NCBI RefSeq assembly: GCF_014673495.1
Contig: NZ_CP051006.1
Span: forward strand, 4,402,001 to 4,466,000
Reading direction: 5' to 3'
DNA length: 64,000 bases
DNA from: Streptomyces griseofuscus
Lineage (GTDB): Bacteria > Actinomycetota > Actinomycetes > Streptomycetales > Streptomycetaceae
Shown here: in pieces, positions 16,867 to 25,931 of the stretch
Layout: the number at the start of each line of letters is the position of its first letter
Numbering within the stretch: position 1 is the first letter of the stretch
Notes under the pieces: generated by a model
Told to the model about the DNA's origin: nothing
Databases searched by the model: none
What the model saw: the letters and a program-made list of their open reading frames with translations, nothing else
Translations under genes and position numbers: made by a program

Positions 16867-17664
16867 TTACGCCAGCAGGCCTTCCAGTACCGCCGCGATC
16901 CCGTCCTCCTCGTTCGAGGACGTCACCTCGTCGGCCACCGCCTTGAGCTCCTCGTGGGCGTTGGCCATGGCCACGCCCCGAGCGGCCCATCCGAACATCG
17001 GGATGTCGTTCGGCATGTCGCCGAAGGCGATCGAGTCCGAGGCCTTGAGGCCGAGGCGGCGCGCGGCCAGGGAGAGCCCCGTCGCCTTGGAGAGGCCGAG
17101 CGGCAGGAGTTCCACGATGCCCGCGCCGGCCATCGCGACCGAGACGAAGCCACCGGCCGCCTGTCGGGCGGCCTCCGCCAGTTCGTCGTCGCCCAGCGTC
17201 GGATGCTGTATGTAGATCTTGTTCAGCGGCGCGGCCCACAGGTCGGAGGCGTCGGTGAAGGGGACCGCGGGGAGCGGCCCCGCGACGGCGTAGCCGGGCC
17301 CCACGAGCACCTCGCCGTCCAGCCCGTCACGGCTCGCGGCGAGATGCAGCGGACCGACCTCCGCCTCGATCTTGGCCAGCGCCACCCCCGCCAGCTGACG
17401 GTCCAGGGTGACGGACGTCAGCAGGCGGTGCGCCCCGGCGTCGTACACCTGGGCGCCCTGGCCGCAGACCGCGAGGCCGTCGTAGCCGAGGTCGTCCAGG
17501 ACATGGCGGGTCCAGGGGACGGCCCGGCCGGTGACGACGATGTGCGCGGCGCCCGCCGCGGCGGCCGCGGTGAGCGCGTCGCGGGTGCGCTGCGAGACCG
17601 ACCCGTCGGAGCGCAGCAGCGTCCCGTCCAGGTCGGTCGCGACCAGCCCGTAGGGGAAGCTCAC
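16867..17664 (-). CDS. Cof-type HAD-superfamily phosphatase (second copy)
   Basis: A 265-residue hydrolase with motif I VATDLDGTLL, VVTGR, the lysine motif near PLGLSKATGL, and motif IV FGDMPNDIPMF. It is paralogous to the protein encoded at 7461-8330. The GTG at 17664 overlaps the serS stop (GTGA), so it is co-transcribed and coupled with serS. That coupling suggests housekeeping clearance of a phosphorylated metabolite, but nothing identifies the substrate. Confidence 0.9.
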   Translation of the reverse strand: MSFPYGLVATDLDGTLLRSDGSVSQRTRDALTAAAAAGAAHIVVTGRAVPWTRHVLDDLGYDGLAVCGQGAQVYDAGAHRLLTSVTLDRQLAGVALAKIEAEVGPLHLAASRDGLDGEVLVGPGYAVAGPLPAVPFTDASDLWAAPLNKIYIQHPTLGDDELAEAARQAAGGFVSVAMAGAGIVELLPLGLSKATGLSLAARRLGLKASDSIAFGDMPNDIPMFGWAARGVAMANAHEELKAVADEVTSSNEEDGIAAVLEGLLA

Positions 17665-18938
17665 CTGGCCACCGGCTCCAGGACCTCCCGGCCGCCCAGG
17701 TAGGGGCGCAGCACTTCGGGGACCCGGACGGAGCCGTCGGCCAGCTGGTGGTTCTCCAGGATCGCCACGATGGTGCGCGGTACGGCGCACAGCGTGCCGT
17801 TGAGCGTGGCCAGCGGCTTGACCTGCTTGCCGTCGCGGACCCGGATGGACAGGCGCCGGGACTGGAACTCGGTGCAGTCCGAGGTCGAGGTCAGCTCGCG
17901 GTACTTGCCCTGCGTCGGGATCCACGCCTCGCAGTCGAACTTGCGGGCGGCCGAGGAGCCGAGGTCACCGGAGGCGACGTCGATCACGCGGAACGGCAGC
18001 TCCAGGGAGGACAGCCACTGCTTCTCCCACGCCAGCAGGCGCTGGTGCTCGGCCTGGGTGTCCTCGGGGTCGACGTACGAGAACATCTCGACCTTGTCGA
18101 ACTGGTGCACGCGGAAGATGCCCCGGGTGTCCTTGCCGTGCGAACCGGCCTCGCGGCGGAAGCAGGGCGAGAAGCCCGCGTACCGCAGCGGCAGCTTGTC
18201 GGCGTCGAGGATCTCGTCCATGTGGTACGCCGCGAGCGCCACCTCGGAGGTGCCGACCAGGTAGAGGTCGTCCTTGTCGAGGTGGTAGACGTCCTGCGCG
18301 GCCTGGCCGAGGAAGCCGGTGCCGGCCATCGACTGCGGGCGGACCAGCGCCGGGGTCAGCATCGGGGTGAAGCCGGCCGCGGTGGCCTGGGCCATCGCCG
18401 CGTTCACCAGGGCCAGCTCCAGCAGGGCGCCGACACCGGTGAGGAAGTAGAAGCGGGAGCCGGAGACCTTGGCGCCGCGCTCGACGTCGATCGCGCCGAG
18501 CAGCTGGCCCAGCTCCAGGTGGTCCTTGGGCTCGAAGCCCTCGGCACCGAAGTCGCGGATGGTGCCGTGCGTCTCCAGGGTGACGAAGTCCTCCTCGCCG
18601 CCGACGGGGACGTCGGGGTGGACGAGGTTGCCGAGCCGGAGCAGCAGCTCATGGGTCTCGGCGTCGGCCGCGTCGCGCTCGGCGTCGGCGGCCTTGACGT
18701 CGGCCTTGAGCTGCTCGGCCCGCTTGAGCAGCTCGGCCTTCTCGTCGGCGGTGGCCTTGGGGATCAGCTTGCCGAGCTGCTTCTGCTCGGCACGCAGTTC
18801 GTCGAAGCGGACGCCGGAAGACCTGCGCCGCTCGTCGGCGGACAGGAGGGAGTCGACGAGCGCGACATCCTCTCCACGAGCACGCTGGGACGCGCGCACA
18901 CGGTCGGGGTCCTCACGGAGCAGGCGAAGGTCAATCAC
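17661..18938 (-). CDS. serS: Seryl-tRNA synthetase
   Basis: Class II synthetase that charges tRNA-Ser, 425 residues, the normal length. The N-terminal coiled-coil arm that grips the long variable arm of tRNA-Ser spans about residues 30-105. Class II motif 2 is FSPCFRREAG and motif 3 is the GTLCAVPRTIVAILENHQ region. The GTG at 18938 starts VIDLRLLRED, the universal N-terminus of SerRS. Two serine tRNA genes, its substrates, are also in this window at 38505 and 52828. Confidence 0.97.
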   Translation of the reverse strand: MIDLRLLREDPDRVRASQRARGEDVALVDSLLSADERRRSSGVRFDELRAEQKQLGKLIPKATADEKAELLKRAEQLKADVKAADAERDAADAETHELLLRLGNLVHPDVPVGGEEDFVTLETHGTIRDFGAEGFEPKDHLELGQLLGAIDVERGAKVSGSRFYFLTGVGALLELALVNAAMAQATAAGFTPMLTPALVRPQSMAGTGFLGQAAQDVYHLDKDDLYLVGTSEVALAAYHMDEILDADKLPLRYAGFSPCFRREAGSHGKDTRGIFRVHQFDKVEMFSYVDPEDTQAEHQRLLAWEKQWLSSLELPFRVIDVASGDLGSSAARKFDCEAWIPTQGKYRELTSTSDCTEFQSRRLSIRVRDGKQVKPLATLNGTLCAVPRTIVAILENHQLADGSVRVPEVLRPYLGGREVLEPVAR

Positions 18939-19445
18939 AGGCCCAAGGCTACCGGTGCGGGGATCCCGCTCACGAATCACCATTACGGCGCGCTTGGATT
19001 TGCGGCTTACGGTGCGTTATGCGCTAATTGCCGCGCGTGTCAAGGGAAAGTGTCTCACTCCCTGGGACGAGGCAGGTCCAAGGCGCCCGGTTGACTCGAT
19101 TTCCTTGTGGAGAGCGGGACTTGGCGACCTGGTTGTCCACAGAAATCCACACCCCTCGAAGAGTTATCCACAGGGTGTGGGGAAGTTCTGTGGATGCGGG
19201 AATTGATCACTCCGGATCCCCTGGTCGACGTGCAGAATTCCCCGGCCAAAGTGGATCGACACCCACTTTCGGGTGGAAAACGGTCGCCCCAAAAGATGAA
19301 CCAAAGGAAACGGGTGGACGAAGGGTGAGTCAGGTGAAGGTCGCCCCGTCTGTGGGCTGTGGGGCGATTTGTCGACTGGATCGCGCTTCGCTGTCGACTT
19401 GTCCCCAGGTCGAGAAGCGCCCCTGTGGATAACTTCTGTGGATAA
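18939..19445. promoter_or_regulatory. 507-base spacer with DnaA-box cluster
   Basis: No gene is convincing here. The spacer carries four perfect DnaA boxes: TTGTCCACA 19133-19141, TTATCCACA 19164-19172, and two minus-strand TTATCCACA at 19424-19432 and 19437-19445, the last touching the pheA stop. Weaker boxes are at 19143-19151 and near 19399. The serS promoter must be in the left part. The composition is less GC-rich than the flanking genes. Confidence 0.65.
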
Positions 19446-20378
19446 CTAGAAGCGGCCGTCCTGGCAGCGCGCCACCCAGTCCGCGGCCCGCATGAACTCC
19501 TCGTCCGAGGTTCCCGGCCGTACGGCGCGTGCCTCGTCCGGCGTGATGTCGGCGCGCGGGTACGAGCCGAGGAAGCGCACTTCGAGGCAGAGCCGCTTCA
19601 GGCCCATCAGCGCCGCCGCCATCCGCCGGTCGGAGATATGGCCCTCGGCGTCCACGCAGAAGCAGTAGTTGCCGATGCCCTCGCCGGTCGGCCGGGACTG
19701 GAGCAGCATCAGGTTGATCCCGCGCGAGGCGAACTCGCCGAGCAGATCGCGCAGTCCGCCGGGGTGGTCGGTGCGCTGCCAGAGCACCACCGAGGTCTTG
19801 TCGGCGCCGGTCTTCGCGGCGGGCCGGGCCGGGCGGCCGACCAGCACGAACCGGGTCTGCGCGTTCTCCGCGTCGTGGATCCCGGTCTCCAGGGCCTCCA
19901 GGCCGTACCGGGCGGCGGCGAACTCGCCCGCGAAGGCGGCGTCGTAGCGGCCCTCCTGGACCAGCCGGGCCGCGTCCGCGTTCGAGGCGGCCGACTCCCA
20001 GACGGCGTCCGGGAGATTGGCCTTCAGCCAGTTGCGTACCTGCGGCTGGGCCGCGGGATGGGCGGAGACCGTCTTGATGTCGGCGAGCCGGGTGCCCGGC
20101 CGGACCAGCAGCGCGAAGGTGATGGAGAGCAGCACCTCGCGGTAGATCGTCAGCGGCTCGCCCGCGACCAGGCCGTCCAGGGTGGCGGTGATACCGCCCT
20201 CGACGGAGTTCTCGATCGGCACGAACGCGGCCTCGGCCTCGCCGGCCCGCACCGCGTCCAGCGCGGACTGCACCGACACGTACGGGGTCAGCTCCCGGGT
20301 GGCCGCCTCCGGCAGCGTCCGCAGGGCCACCTCGGTGAAGGTGCCCTCGGGACCGAGATACGCATAGCTCGCTGGCAT
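19446..20378 (-). CDS. pheA: Prephenate dehydratase
   Basis: A 310-residue enzyme converting prephenate to phenylpyruvate in phenylalanine synthesis. The catalytic periplasmic-binding-like domain starts AYLGPEGTFTE and contains PIENSVEGG; the conserved Thr-Arg-Phe motif appears as TRFVLVGR. An ACT domain at about 205-285 (GGLRDLLGEFASRGINL and a later ESR-like SRP) gives phenylalanine feedback. It is a stand-alone dehydratase without chorismate mutase, as in other actinomycetes. ATG 20378 with GTGAGG four bases upstream is preferred to GTG 20387. The stop abuts a DnaA box. Confidence 0.96.
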   Translation of the reverse strand: MPASYAYLGPEGTFTEVALRTLPEAATRELTPYVSVQSALDAVRAGEAEAAFVPIENSVEGGITATLDGLVAGEPLTIYREVLLSITFALLVRPGTRLADIKTVSAHPAAQPQVRNWLKANLPDAVWESAASNADAARLVQEGRYDAAFAGEFAAARYGLEALETGIHDAENAQTRFVLVGRPARPAAKTGADKTSVVLWQRTDHPGGLRDLLGEFASRGINLMLLQSRPTGEGIGNYCFCVDAEGHISDRRMAAALMGLKRLCLEVRFLGSYPRADITPDEARAVRPGTSDEEFMRAADWVARCQDGRF

Positions 20379-20460
20379 GGTCCTCACCCTAATGGCCGCG
20401 GGCCGTCGTAGCTCAGGCGTCTCAAGATGACCACTCGACCGGGTGGTTTGGGAAGGGAAA

Positions 20461-20495
20461 ATCCCCCTAGCCGATGGAATGACGGCTAAGGGGAT
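20461..20495 (-). terminator. Terminator of the copper/DtpA operon
   Basis: 13-bp arms with one mismatch (20461-20473 and 20483-20495), starting 16 bases after the dtpA stop on the minus strand. It separates dtpA from pheA. Confidence 0.7.
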
Positions 20496-20510
20496 CGAGG
20501 GGGCCCTCGC

Positions 20511-21800
20511 TCAGCCCTCCAGCAGCCGCTGCCCCACGTACTCGCCCTTCGCCGCCCCGCCCGGCACCGCGAACAGCGCGCTCGACTCGTGCCGGATGAA
20601 CCGGGACAGGGCGTCGCCCCGGTCGAGCTTGCGCTGCACCGGTACGAAGCCGAGCAGCGGGTCCGCCTGCCAGCACACGAAGAGCAGCCCGGCGTCCGGG
20701 ACCCCGTCCGCGTCGATGCCGTCGTGGTACGAGAACGGGCGCCGCAGCATCGCCGCCCCGCCGTTCTTGTCCGGCCGGGTGATCCGCGCGTGTGCGTTGA
20801 GCGCGATCACATAGTCACCCTTGGCGTCGGTCTTCTCCAGCTCCATCGGGGAGTTCTCGTGGCCCCCGGTCAGCGGCGCCCCGTCCGCCTTGCGGCGCCC
20901 GATGACCTGCTCCTGGGCGGCGACGGGCAGCTTCTCCCAGTCGTCCAGGAGCATGCGGATCCGCCGTACGACGGCGTAGGAGCCGTTCGCCATCCACGCG
21001 GGCTCACCCGAGGCGGGCACGAAGATCTGCTTGTCGAAGGCGGCGTCCGTCGGCTTCGGATTGCCCGTGCCATCGATCTGGCCCATCAGATTGCGGGCCG
21101 TCATCGGGTGGGCGGTGGCGCCCGGGGCGCGGTTGAAGCCGTTCATCTGCCAGCGCACCCGCGCGGCCGCCCCGGCGTCCTTCTGGATCGCGCGCAGGGC
21201 GTGGAAGGCGACCAGGGCGTCGTTCGCGCCGATCTGCACCCACAGATCGCCGTCGCTGCGCGCCTTGTCCAGATGGTCGGAGGAGAAGTCGGGCAGCGGA
21301 TCGAGGGCGCCGGGCCGCTGCTTCTCCAGACCGGTGCGGGTGAAGAAGCTGTTCCCGAAGCCGAAGGTGACCGTCAGCGAGGAGGGGCCCGCGTCCCGGG
21401 ACACATCGGTGTCGTCGTGCGGGGCCGGCTCGCCCGCCATCAGCCGCTCGGCCGTCGCCGACCAGCGGCGCAGCAGGGCCGCCGCCTCCTTGCGGCCCGC
21501 GCCCGCCGCCAGATCGAAGGCGATGAGATGACCGCACGCCTGGAGGCCCTCGGTGATGCCGGGCTGGTGTTTCACGTGAAACAACGCGCGGTCGGAGCCC
21601 ACCGAGGTGAGCGGGGTGGCCGGGGCGGGCGCGGCGGCGTAACCGACGGCCCCGCCCGCCGCGCCGAGCACCAGCCCGGTGGCACCCGCGGTGCCGAGCA
21701 GGGCCCGCCGGGAGACACCCCCGGAACGGACCCCGGACGCCGTGGCCTCGGCCGCCGGGGGCGTGGGAACGGGAGCCTGTTGGGTGGACTGGTCGGTCAT
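20511..21800 (-). CDS. dtpA: Tat-exported dye-decolorising (DyP) peroxidase
   Basis: A 429-residue haem peroxidase exported folded by the twin-arginine route: SRRALLG at 30-36 followed by a hydrophobic Ala/Gly segment. The DyP hallmark GxxDG is at 240-244 with catalytic Asp243; the proximal haem ligand should be His314 in GGHENS. In S. lividans the equivalent DtpA, encoded with Sco and ECuC, is needed for maturation of the copper oxidase GlxA and for aerial development. Here it ends the same operon, 8 bases after copCD. A parS site lies inside the gene and encodes FHVKH at 74-78. Confidence 0.93.
   Translation of the reverse strand: MTDQSTQQAPVPTPPAAEATASGVRSGGVSRRALLGTAGATGLVLGAAGGAVGYAAAPAPATPLTSVGSDRALFHVKHQPGITEGLQACGHLIAFDLAAGAGRKEAAALLRRWSATAERLMAGEPAPHDDTDVSRDAGPSSLTVTFGFGNSFFTRTGLEKQRPGALDPLPDFSSDHLDKARSDGDLWVQIGANDALVAFHALRAIQKDAGAAARVRWQMNGFNRAPGATAHPMTARNLMGQIDGTGNPKPTDAAFDKQIFVPASGEPAWMANGSYAVVRRIRMLLDDWEKLPVAAQEQVIGRRKADGAPLTGGHENSPMELEKTDAKGDYVIALNAHARITRPDKNGGAAMLRRPFSYHDGIDADGVPDAGLLFVCWQADPLLGFVPVQRKLDRGDALSRFIRHESSALFAVPGGAAKGEYVGQRLLEG
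21569..21582. other. parS: parS site, copy 4, inside dtpA
   Basis: Exact GTTTCACGTGAAAC within the coding sequence, about 17.7 kb from copy 3. It falls in the segment joining the signal peptide to the enzyme domain, where an inserted FHVKH costs little. Confidence 0.83.
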
Positions 21801-21808
21801 GGTCTGAG

Positions 21809-23803
21809 TCAGCCGATCTGCGCGTTCTTGGAGACGGTCACTTCATCGATGTCGGAGGTGCGGACGGTGACCTCGACCTTCCAGTCGCCGGCCATCGGGA
21901 TCTGCACTCCGTCCGCCGACCAGTGGCCGGTGGTGATGTGCTCGGGGGCCACGGAGAGCGGGCCGATCTTCTTCGCCTCCAGGGTGAGGGCGATCTTCAC
22001 CTCGGGGACGTCGAAGAGCTGTCCGCCGGGCTTGCGGACGAAGAGGTGCAGCGAGTTGGCGCCCGCGTGGGCGGGGTCGATGTCGAGGGCGACCACGCCC
22101 TTGCCGTCCGCGCCACCCGTGTCGAAGGGCAGGCTCAGGGACAGGCTCCCGTTCCTGGGGGCCGTGACGGCGCCGGTGGCGGCCTTGGCCTCCTGCTCGG
22201 TGCGGCCGGGCTCGGTCTGCGTCAGCGCGGTGGTGACGGCGAGCAGGACGACCGCGACGGCGGCCTCGGCGAGCACCGAGCGGCGCAGCCCGAAGCGGCC
22301 CGCGTCACCGTCCCGCAGCCGCTTTTGCCGGGCGGTGTCCACCGCGGCCCGCTGCCGGGCGAGCTGGGCGGCGCGGCGGGGGTCACCGGAGTCCTCGGGA
22401 GCGGGGCCGGGTTCGGAGGCGCCGGCGTCCGCCGTGGCGCGCTCCTGCCCGGCCGTGTCCGCCGTACCCGTCCCCCTCGCTGCCGTGTCCTGACCAGCGG
22501 TCGGCTTCGCCGCGGTGACCGACTCCTTCTCGGTCCCCACTTCGGCAGCGGCCCGTTCCTCCTCCGCGCCCTGATCCGAGAGCCGTCCCGTCCAGCGCCG
22601 TGACACGGACGCGAGGCCCACCATGACCGCCACCAGGGCGATCTTGGCCAGCAGCAACTGCCCGTACCGGGTGTCGGTGAAGGCGGACCAGGAGCCGAGC
22701 TGGCGCCAGGACTGATAGACGCCGGTGGCGACGAGGGCCACCACGGAGCCGAAGGCCAGCCGCGAGAAGCGGCGTACGGCGGCGGCCTCGACCGGTGTCC
22801 CGGCGGGCGCCCGGTACAGGGCGACCAGCAGTGCGGTGAGCCCGCCCAGCCAGGCGGCGACGGCGAGCAGATGGACGACGTCGACCGGCATGGCGATGCC
22901 CGGCTGGAGCCCCACCGAGGCATGCTCGGACATCGCCCAGCTGGTCGCGAGCCCGGCCGCGACGACGAGGCCCCCGATCCCGAGCCCGAAGGTCAGGTCC
23001 CGCTTCTCCGCGCCCTCCTCGCGCCGCTGGTACGTGCCGAAGAGGACGGCGATGAACAGCGCGGCGGCGGCGAGCAGCAGCAGCCGGGAGACCAGCGCGG
23101 CCCCCGGCTTGGTCTCCAGCACCTGGCCGAGCAGTCCGAGGTCGAAGACATCGGCGACCTTCCCGGTGGTGGTGTAGGAACCGCGCAGGAGCAGCAGCCA
23201 CAGGGTGGCCGCGGTCAGCGCCAGCCAGCCGCCCACGACCAGCCGTTGCAGCGCCCGTACGCCCGCGCCGCGCCGCCAGCACAGCAGTACGAAGGCCGCG
23301 CCGCCCACGAGCACGATGTATCCGGCGTACGACACGTACCGCCCGACCTGGTAGAGGCCGCCGACGACCCCGCCGCCCACGGTCGGACCGCTGCCGGAGA
23401 CCACGGTCCGCGAGGGCGCCCCGATGGAGAACGTGTAGGCACCGGCCACCGGGTGGCTGTCGGCGGAGACGACCTCGTAGGTGACGGTGTATGTGCCCTT
23501 GCCGAGGCCGCCCTTGAGCCGCACGGAGTACGTCGTCCCGCGCACGTTGTCGGGGGCGCCGGTCTGGACCGGCTTGCCCTTGGGGTCGAGGACGCGCAGT
23601 GAGTCCCCGTTCATCGCGACCTTCTCGGAGAAGGTGAGCGAGACCCGGGCGGGCGGCTGCTGGACCACCACCCCCTGCGCGGGGTCGCTGCCGGTCAGCG
23701 CCGCGTGCGCGGAGGCCGGCGCGGCGCCCGCGAGCAGGGCGCCCAGGGCGGCGAGAAGCAGCAGCACCAGGGTCCGCGGGCGGGGGGTGATGGTCCGGGT
23801 CAC
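21809..23803 (-). CDS. CopC-CopD fusion, copper resistance/import protein (YcnJ-like)
   Basis: A 664-residue membrane protein. A signal peptide ends at SAHA, leaving His at the mature N-terminus, and is followed by a CopC domain (about 33-125) with the copper-binding pattern HAALTGSDPAQG and DSHPVAG. Eight or so CopD helices follow. After about residue 415 there is a long charged, Ala/Glu-rich linker, then a last helix and a beta-rich extracytoplasmic tail. Known CopCD/YcnJ proteins bring copper across or hold it at the membrane. It lies between ecuC and dtpA in one operon. Confidence 0.9.
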   Translation of the reverse strand: MTRTITPRPRTLVLLLLAALGALLAGAAPASAHAALTGSDPAQGVVVQQPPARVSLTFSEKVAMNGDSLRVLDPKGKPVQTGAPDNVRGTTYSVRLKGGLGKGTYTVTYEVVSADSHPVAGAYTFSIGAPSRTVVSGSGPTVGGGVVGGLYQVGRYVSYAGYIVLVGGAAFVLLCWRRGAGVRALQRLVVGGWLALTAATLWLLLLRGSYTTTGKVADVFDLGLLGQVLETKPGAALVSRLLLLAAAALFIAVLFGTYQRREEGAEKRDLTFGLGIGGLVVAAGLATSWAMSEHASVGLQPGIAMPVDVVHLLAVAAWLGGLTALLVALYRAPAGTPVEAAAVRRFSRLAFGSVVALVATGVYQSWRQLGSWSAFTDTRYGQLLLAKIALVAVMVGLASVSRRWTGRLSDQGAEEERAAAEVGTEKESVTAAKPTAGQDTAARGTGTADTAGQERATADAGASEPGPAPEDSGDPRRAAQLARQRAAVDTARQKRLRDGDAGRFGLRRSVLAEAAVAVVLLAVTTALTQTEPGRTEQEAKAATGAVTAPRNGSLSLSLPFDTGGADGKGVVALDIDPAHAGANSLHLFVRKPGGQLFDVPEVKIALTLEAKKIGPLSVAPEHITTGHWSADGVQIPMAGDWKVEVTVRTSDIDEVTVSKNAQIG

Positions 23804-23817
23804 GGTGGTCCCTTCCC

Positions 23818-24282
23818 TCAGTTGCCGGTCGTCGGGTGGTACGTGGCGGACTTCACCGGCATCTCGACGGTGAGGGGCCCGCTCTTGGCGAAGGTGAGCT
23901 TCAGGGTGACCGTCTGGCCCTGCTTCGGCCGCTGCCGGAGCTGCTCGAACATCAGGTGGTTGCCACCACTTCTGAAGACGAGCCGGCCATGGGCGGGTAT
24001 GGCGAAGGAGGACTGCTCCCGCATCTCGCCGTCCGTGGTGCTGTGCATGGTGACCTGGCCGGCCGCGGTGCTGCTCACCTTGGTCAGCTCGTCCTTCGTG
24101 CCGCCCTTGTTGGTGATCGTCAGGAAGCCTGCGGCCATGTCGGCGGAGACGGGCTGCGGCATGTAGGTGCCGCTCACCGACAGTTCGGCCTTGGAGGTGT
24201 CCGAGGAGCCCGATCCCGAGCAGCCCGCGAGAGCGAGGGCGCCCGCGAGTGCCGTGGCCAGGACGAGGGGGCGGCGGTTCAC
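23818..24282 (-). CDS. ecuC: Extracytoplasmic copper chaperone, PCu(A)C family lipoprotein
   Basis: A 154-residue lipoprotein: basic n-region, hydrophobic core and lipobox LAGC at about residue 21. The PCuAC domain carries the Cu(I)-binding pattern of His and Met residues (MHSTTDGEM and later HLMFEQL), close to the family spacing H(M)x10Mx21HxM. In S. lividans ECuC passes copper to Sco. The GTG start at 24282 overlaps the sco stop (GTGA), so the partner proteins are made together. Confidence 0.92.
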   Translation of the reverse strand: MNRRPLVLATALAGALALAGCSGSGSSDTSKAELSVSGTYMPQPVSADMAAGFLTITNKGGTKDELTKVSSTAAGQVTMHSTTDGEMREQSSFAIPAHGRLVFRSGGNHLMFEQLRQRPKQGQTVTLKLTFAKSGPLTVEMPVKSATYHPTTGN

Positions 24283-24935
24283 GGCTTGGCTCCCTGGACG
24301 ATCTTGGGCAGGTCCTTGATGTAGTCGTCGACCGTGGCGCTGTCGCTGATCAGGACGTACCCGCCGTTGTTCTTCGGCGAGAAGGCGAGCACCTGGGTGC
24401 CGTGGACGGAGACGAGCTTGCCGTTCTTGTCCTTGGTCGTCGGCTCGACGGAGATACCGACGGAGCGGGCGGCGGCCTGGACGGACTTGAAGTCGCCGGT
24501 CAGGCCGATGAACCGAGGGTCGATGCCCTTGAGCCAGCTGCCGAGCGCGGCCGGGGTGTCGCGGCCGGGGTCGGTGGTGACGAACACGACCCGCAGATCG
24601 GCGCGCTGGGCCGGGGTCAGCGACTTCTGGGCCGCGACGGCGATGTTGCTCATCGTCGTGGGGCAGATGTCGGGGCAGTGCGTGTAGCCGAAGTAGAGCA
24701 GGGTCGGGTGGCCCTGGGTCTCCTTGCGGAGGTCGTACTTCTTGCCGTGGGTGTCCGTGAGGACCAGGCCGGGCTTGGCCCAGGGCTGGTCGAGGACGGT
24801 GGCGGGGCCGCTGCCGCCGGACTCCTGCGAGACGGCGGAGACCGTCGACGAGTCGGCCTTCTGGCCGCCGCAGGCGGAGAGGGTCAGGGTGGCGGCGGCG
24901 AGCAGCGCGGCCGCGGCGAACGTCTTCTTGCGCAT
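24279..24935 (-). CDS. sco: Sco/SenC-type copper metallochaperone
   Basis: A 218-residue thioredoxin-fold lipoprotein (LSAC lipobox near residue 19) that delivers Cu to the CuA centre of cytochrome c oxidase. The Cu ligands are the CPDIC pair (Cx3C) in GYTHCPDICPTTM and a later His in SVHGTQVLAF. ATG 24935 begins MRKKTF, a normal lipoprotein n-region. It sits between ycnI and ecuC, matching the S. lividans order. Its partner oxidase genes are not in this window. Confidence 0.94.
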   Translation of the reverse strand: MRKKTFAAAALLAAATLTLSACGGQKADSSTVSAVSQESGGSGPATVLDQPWAKPGLVLTDTHGKKYDLRKETQGHPTLLYFGYTHCPDICPTTMSNIAVAAQKSLTPAQRADLRVVFVTTDPGRDTPAALGSWLKGIDPRFIGLTGDFKSVQAAARSVGISVEPTTKDKNGKLVSVHGTQVLAFSPKNNGGYVLISDSATVDDYIKDLPKIVQGAKP

Positions 24936-25031
24936 AGAGAAATGTCCCAGATGTGAGAAGTCCGGCGCGCGCCGGGGTCGTACGGGGGCCAAGCCTGGCA
25001 CGGCCCCGGCGCGCGCTGCGGAACGGTGGGG

Positions 25032-25805
25032 CTAGGCGGTGCGGCGGCGGCCGGCGAGGACGCCGTAGGCCACGCCCGCGGCGCCGACGACGATCCCGGC
25101 GACGCCGAGCACCCGGGCGATGGTGTCACTGCTGCCGCCGGAGTCCGCGGCGGCGGCCGTGTTCTGCTTCTTGTCGTCGGACGCGTCCTGGGCGGCCGCC
25201 GCGCCGTGCTCGTCGGCCGCGGCGGTCAGCTGGAGCACCGGGGCCGGGTTCTGCGGCTCGTCCTGGCCCGCCTGCGGCACCTCGATCCAGCGCACGACCT
25301 CGCGGTCGGAGTACGTCTGGAGCGCCTTGAACACCAGTTGGTCGGTGTTGTCGGGAAGGGCGCCGACGGAGAGCGGGAACTTCTGGAAGTAACCGGGCTC
25401 GATGCCCTTGCCGTCGGCGGTCCAGGTGACCTTGGTGACGGCCTGGTCGATCTTGTCGCCGTGCACGGTCAGCGGCTTGGCGAGCTTGGTCTTGGTGAGC
25501 TGCACGCTCCAGCCCGGGACGGGCTCGGCCATGACGGAGGCCAGCGGGTGGTCGGTGGGGAGGTTCACCTCGACCTTGGTGGTCGAGGCGTTGTCACGCT
25601 CGTTGGGGACCTTGACGTCGACGACCGCGTAGCTGCCCTTGGCCGCGGCGCCCTCGGGCTGCACGGTCACATGCGCGAAGGCGGGGGCGGACAGGGCGAG
25701 TACGGCGGTGCCGGCGACGGCGGCACCGGCGGCGACACGGGCGGCCGTACGGCGGGTGGCGGCACGGCCGGCGGTGAGGCTGGGGACGAGCTGGGAAACC
25801 TGCAT
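25032..25805 (-). CDS. YcnI-family (DUF1775) copper-associated membrane-anchored protein
   Basis: A 257-residue exported protein: signal peptide ending AFA, so the mature protein starts HVTVQPEGAA with an N-terminal histidine. In Bacillus YcnI this histidine is part of a copper site, a monohistidine brace. The DUF1775 domain spans about 45-185. It is followed by an Ala/Asp-rich low-complexity linker and a C-terminal helix with RRR anchor. First of the five copper genes, 96 bases before sco. Confidence 0.9.
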   Translation of the reverse strand: MQVSQLVPSLTAGRAATRRTAARVAAGAAVAGTAVLALSAPAFAHVTVQPEGAAAKGSYAVVDVKVPNERDNASTTKVEVNLPTDHPLASVMAEPVPGWSVQLTKTKLAKPLTVHGDKIDQAVTKVTWTADGKGIEPGYFQKFPLSVGALPDNTDQLVFKALQTYSDREVVRWIEVPQAGQDEPQNPAPVLQLTAAADEHGAAAAQDASDDKKQNTAAAADSGGSSDTIARVLGVAGIVVGAAGVAYGVLAGRRRTA

Positions 25806-25931
25806 GACAGGAGCACTCCATGGTGAGAGTTCCGGTGAGGAAGGAAGGCGCGCGGGCGCGCGCGGGCCGCGCGACGGCGGCCGTCTCCTCGGAACCCGGA
25901 GCTGTCTCGGGCAGGGGGCGGGCGCGTCGCG

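Noticed and set aside
19028..19432. Possible 134-residue gene in the serS-pheA spacer
   Set aside because: No ribosome-binding site, no recognisable fold, and the frame runs through the DnaA-box cluster.
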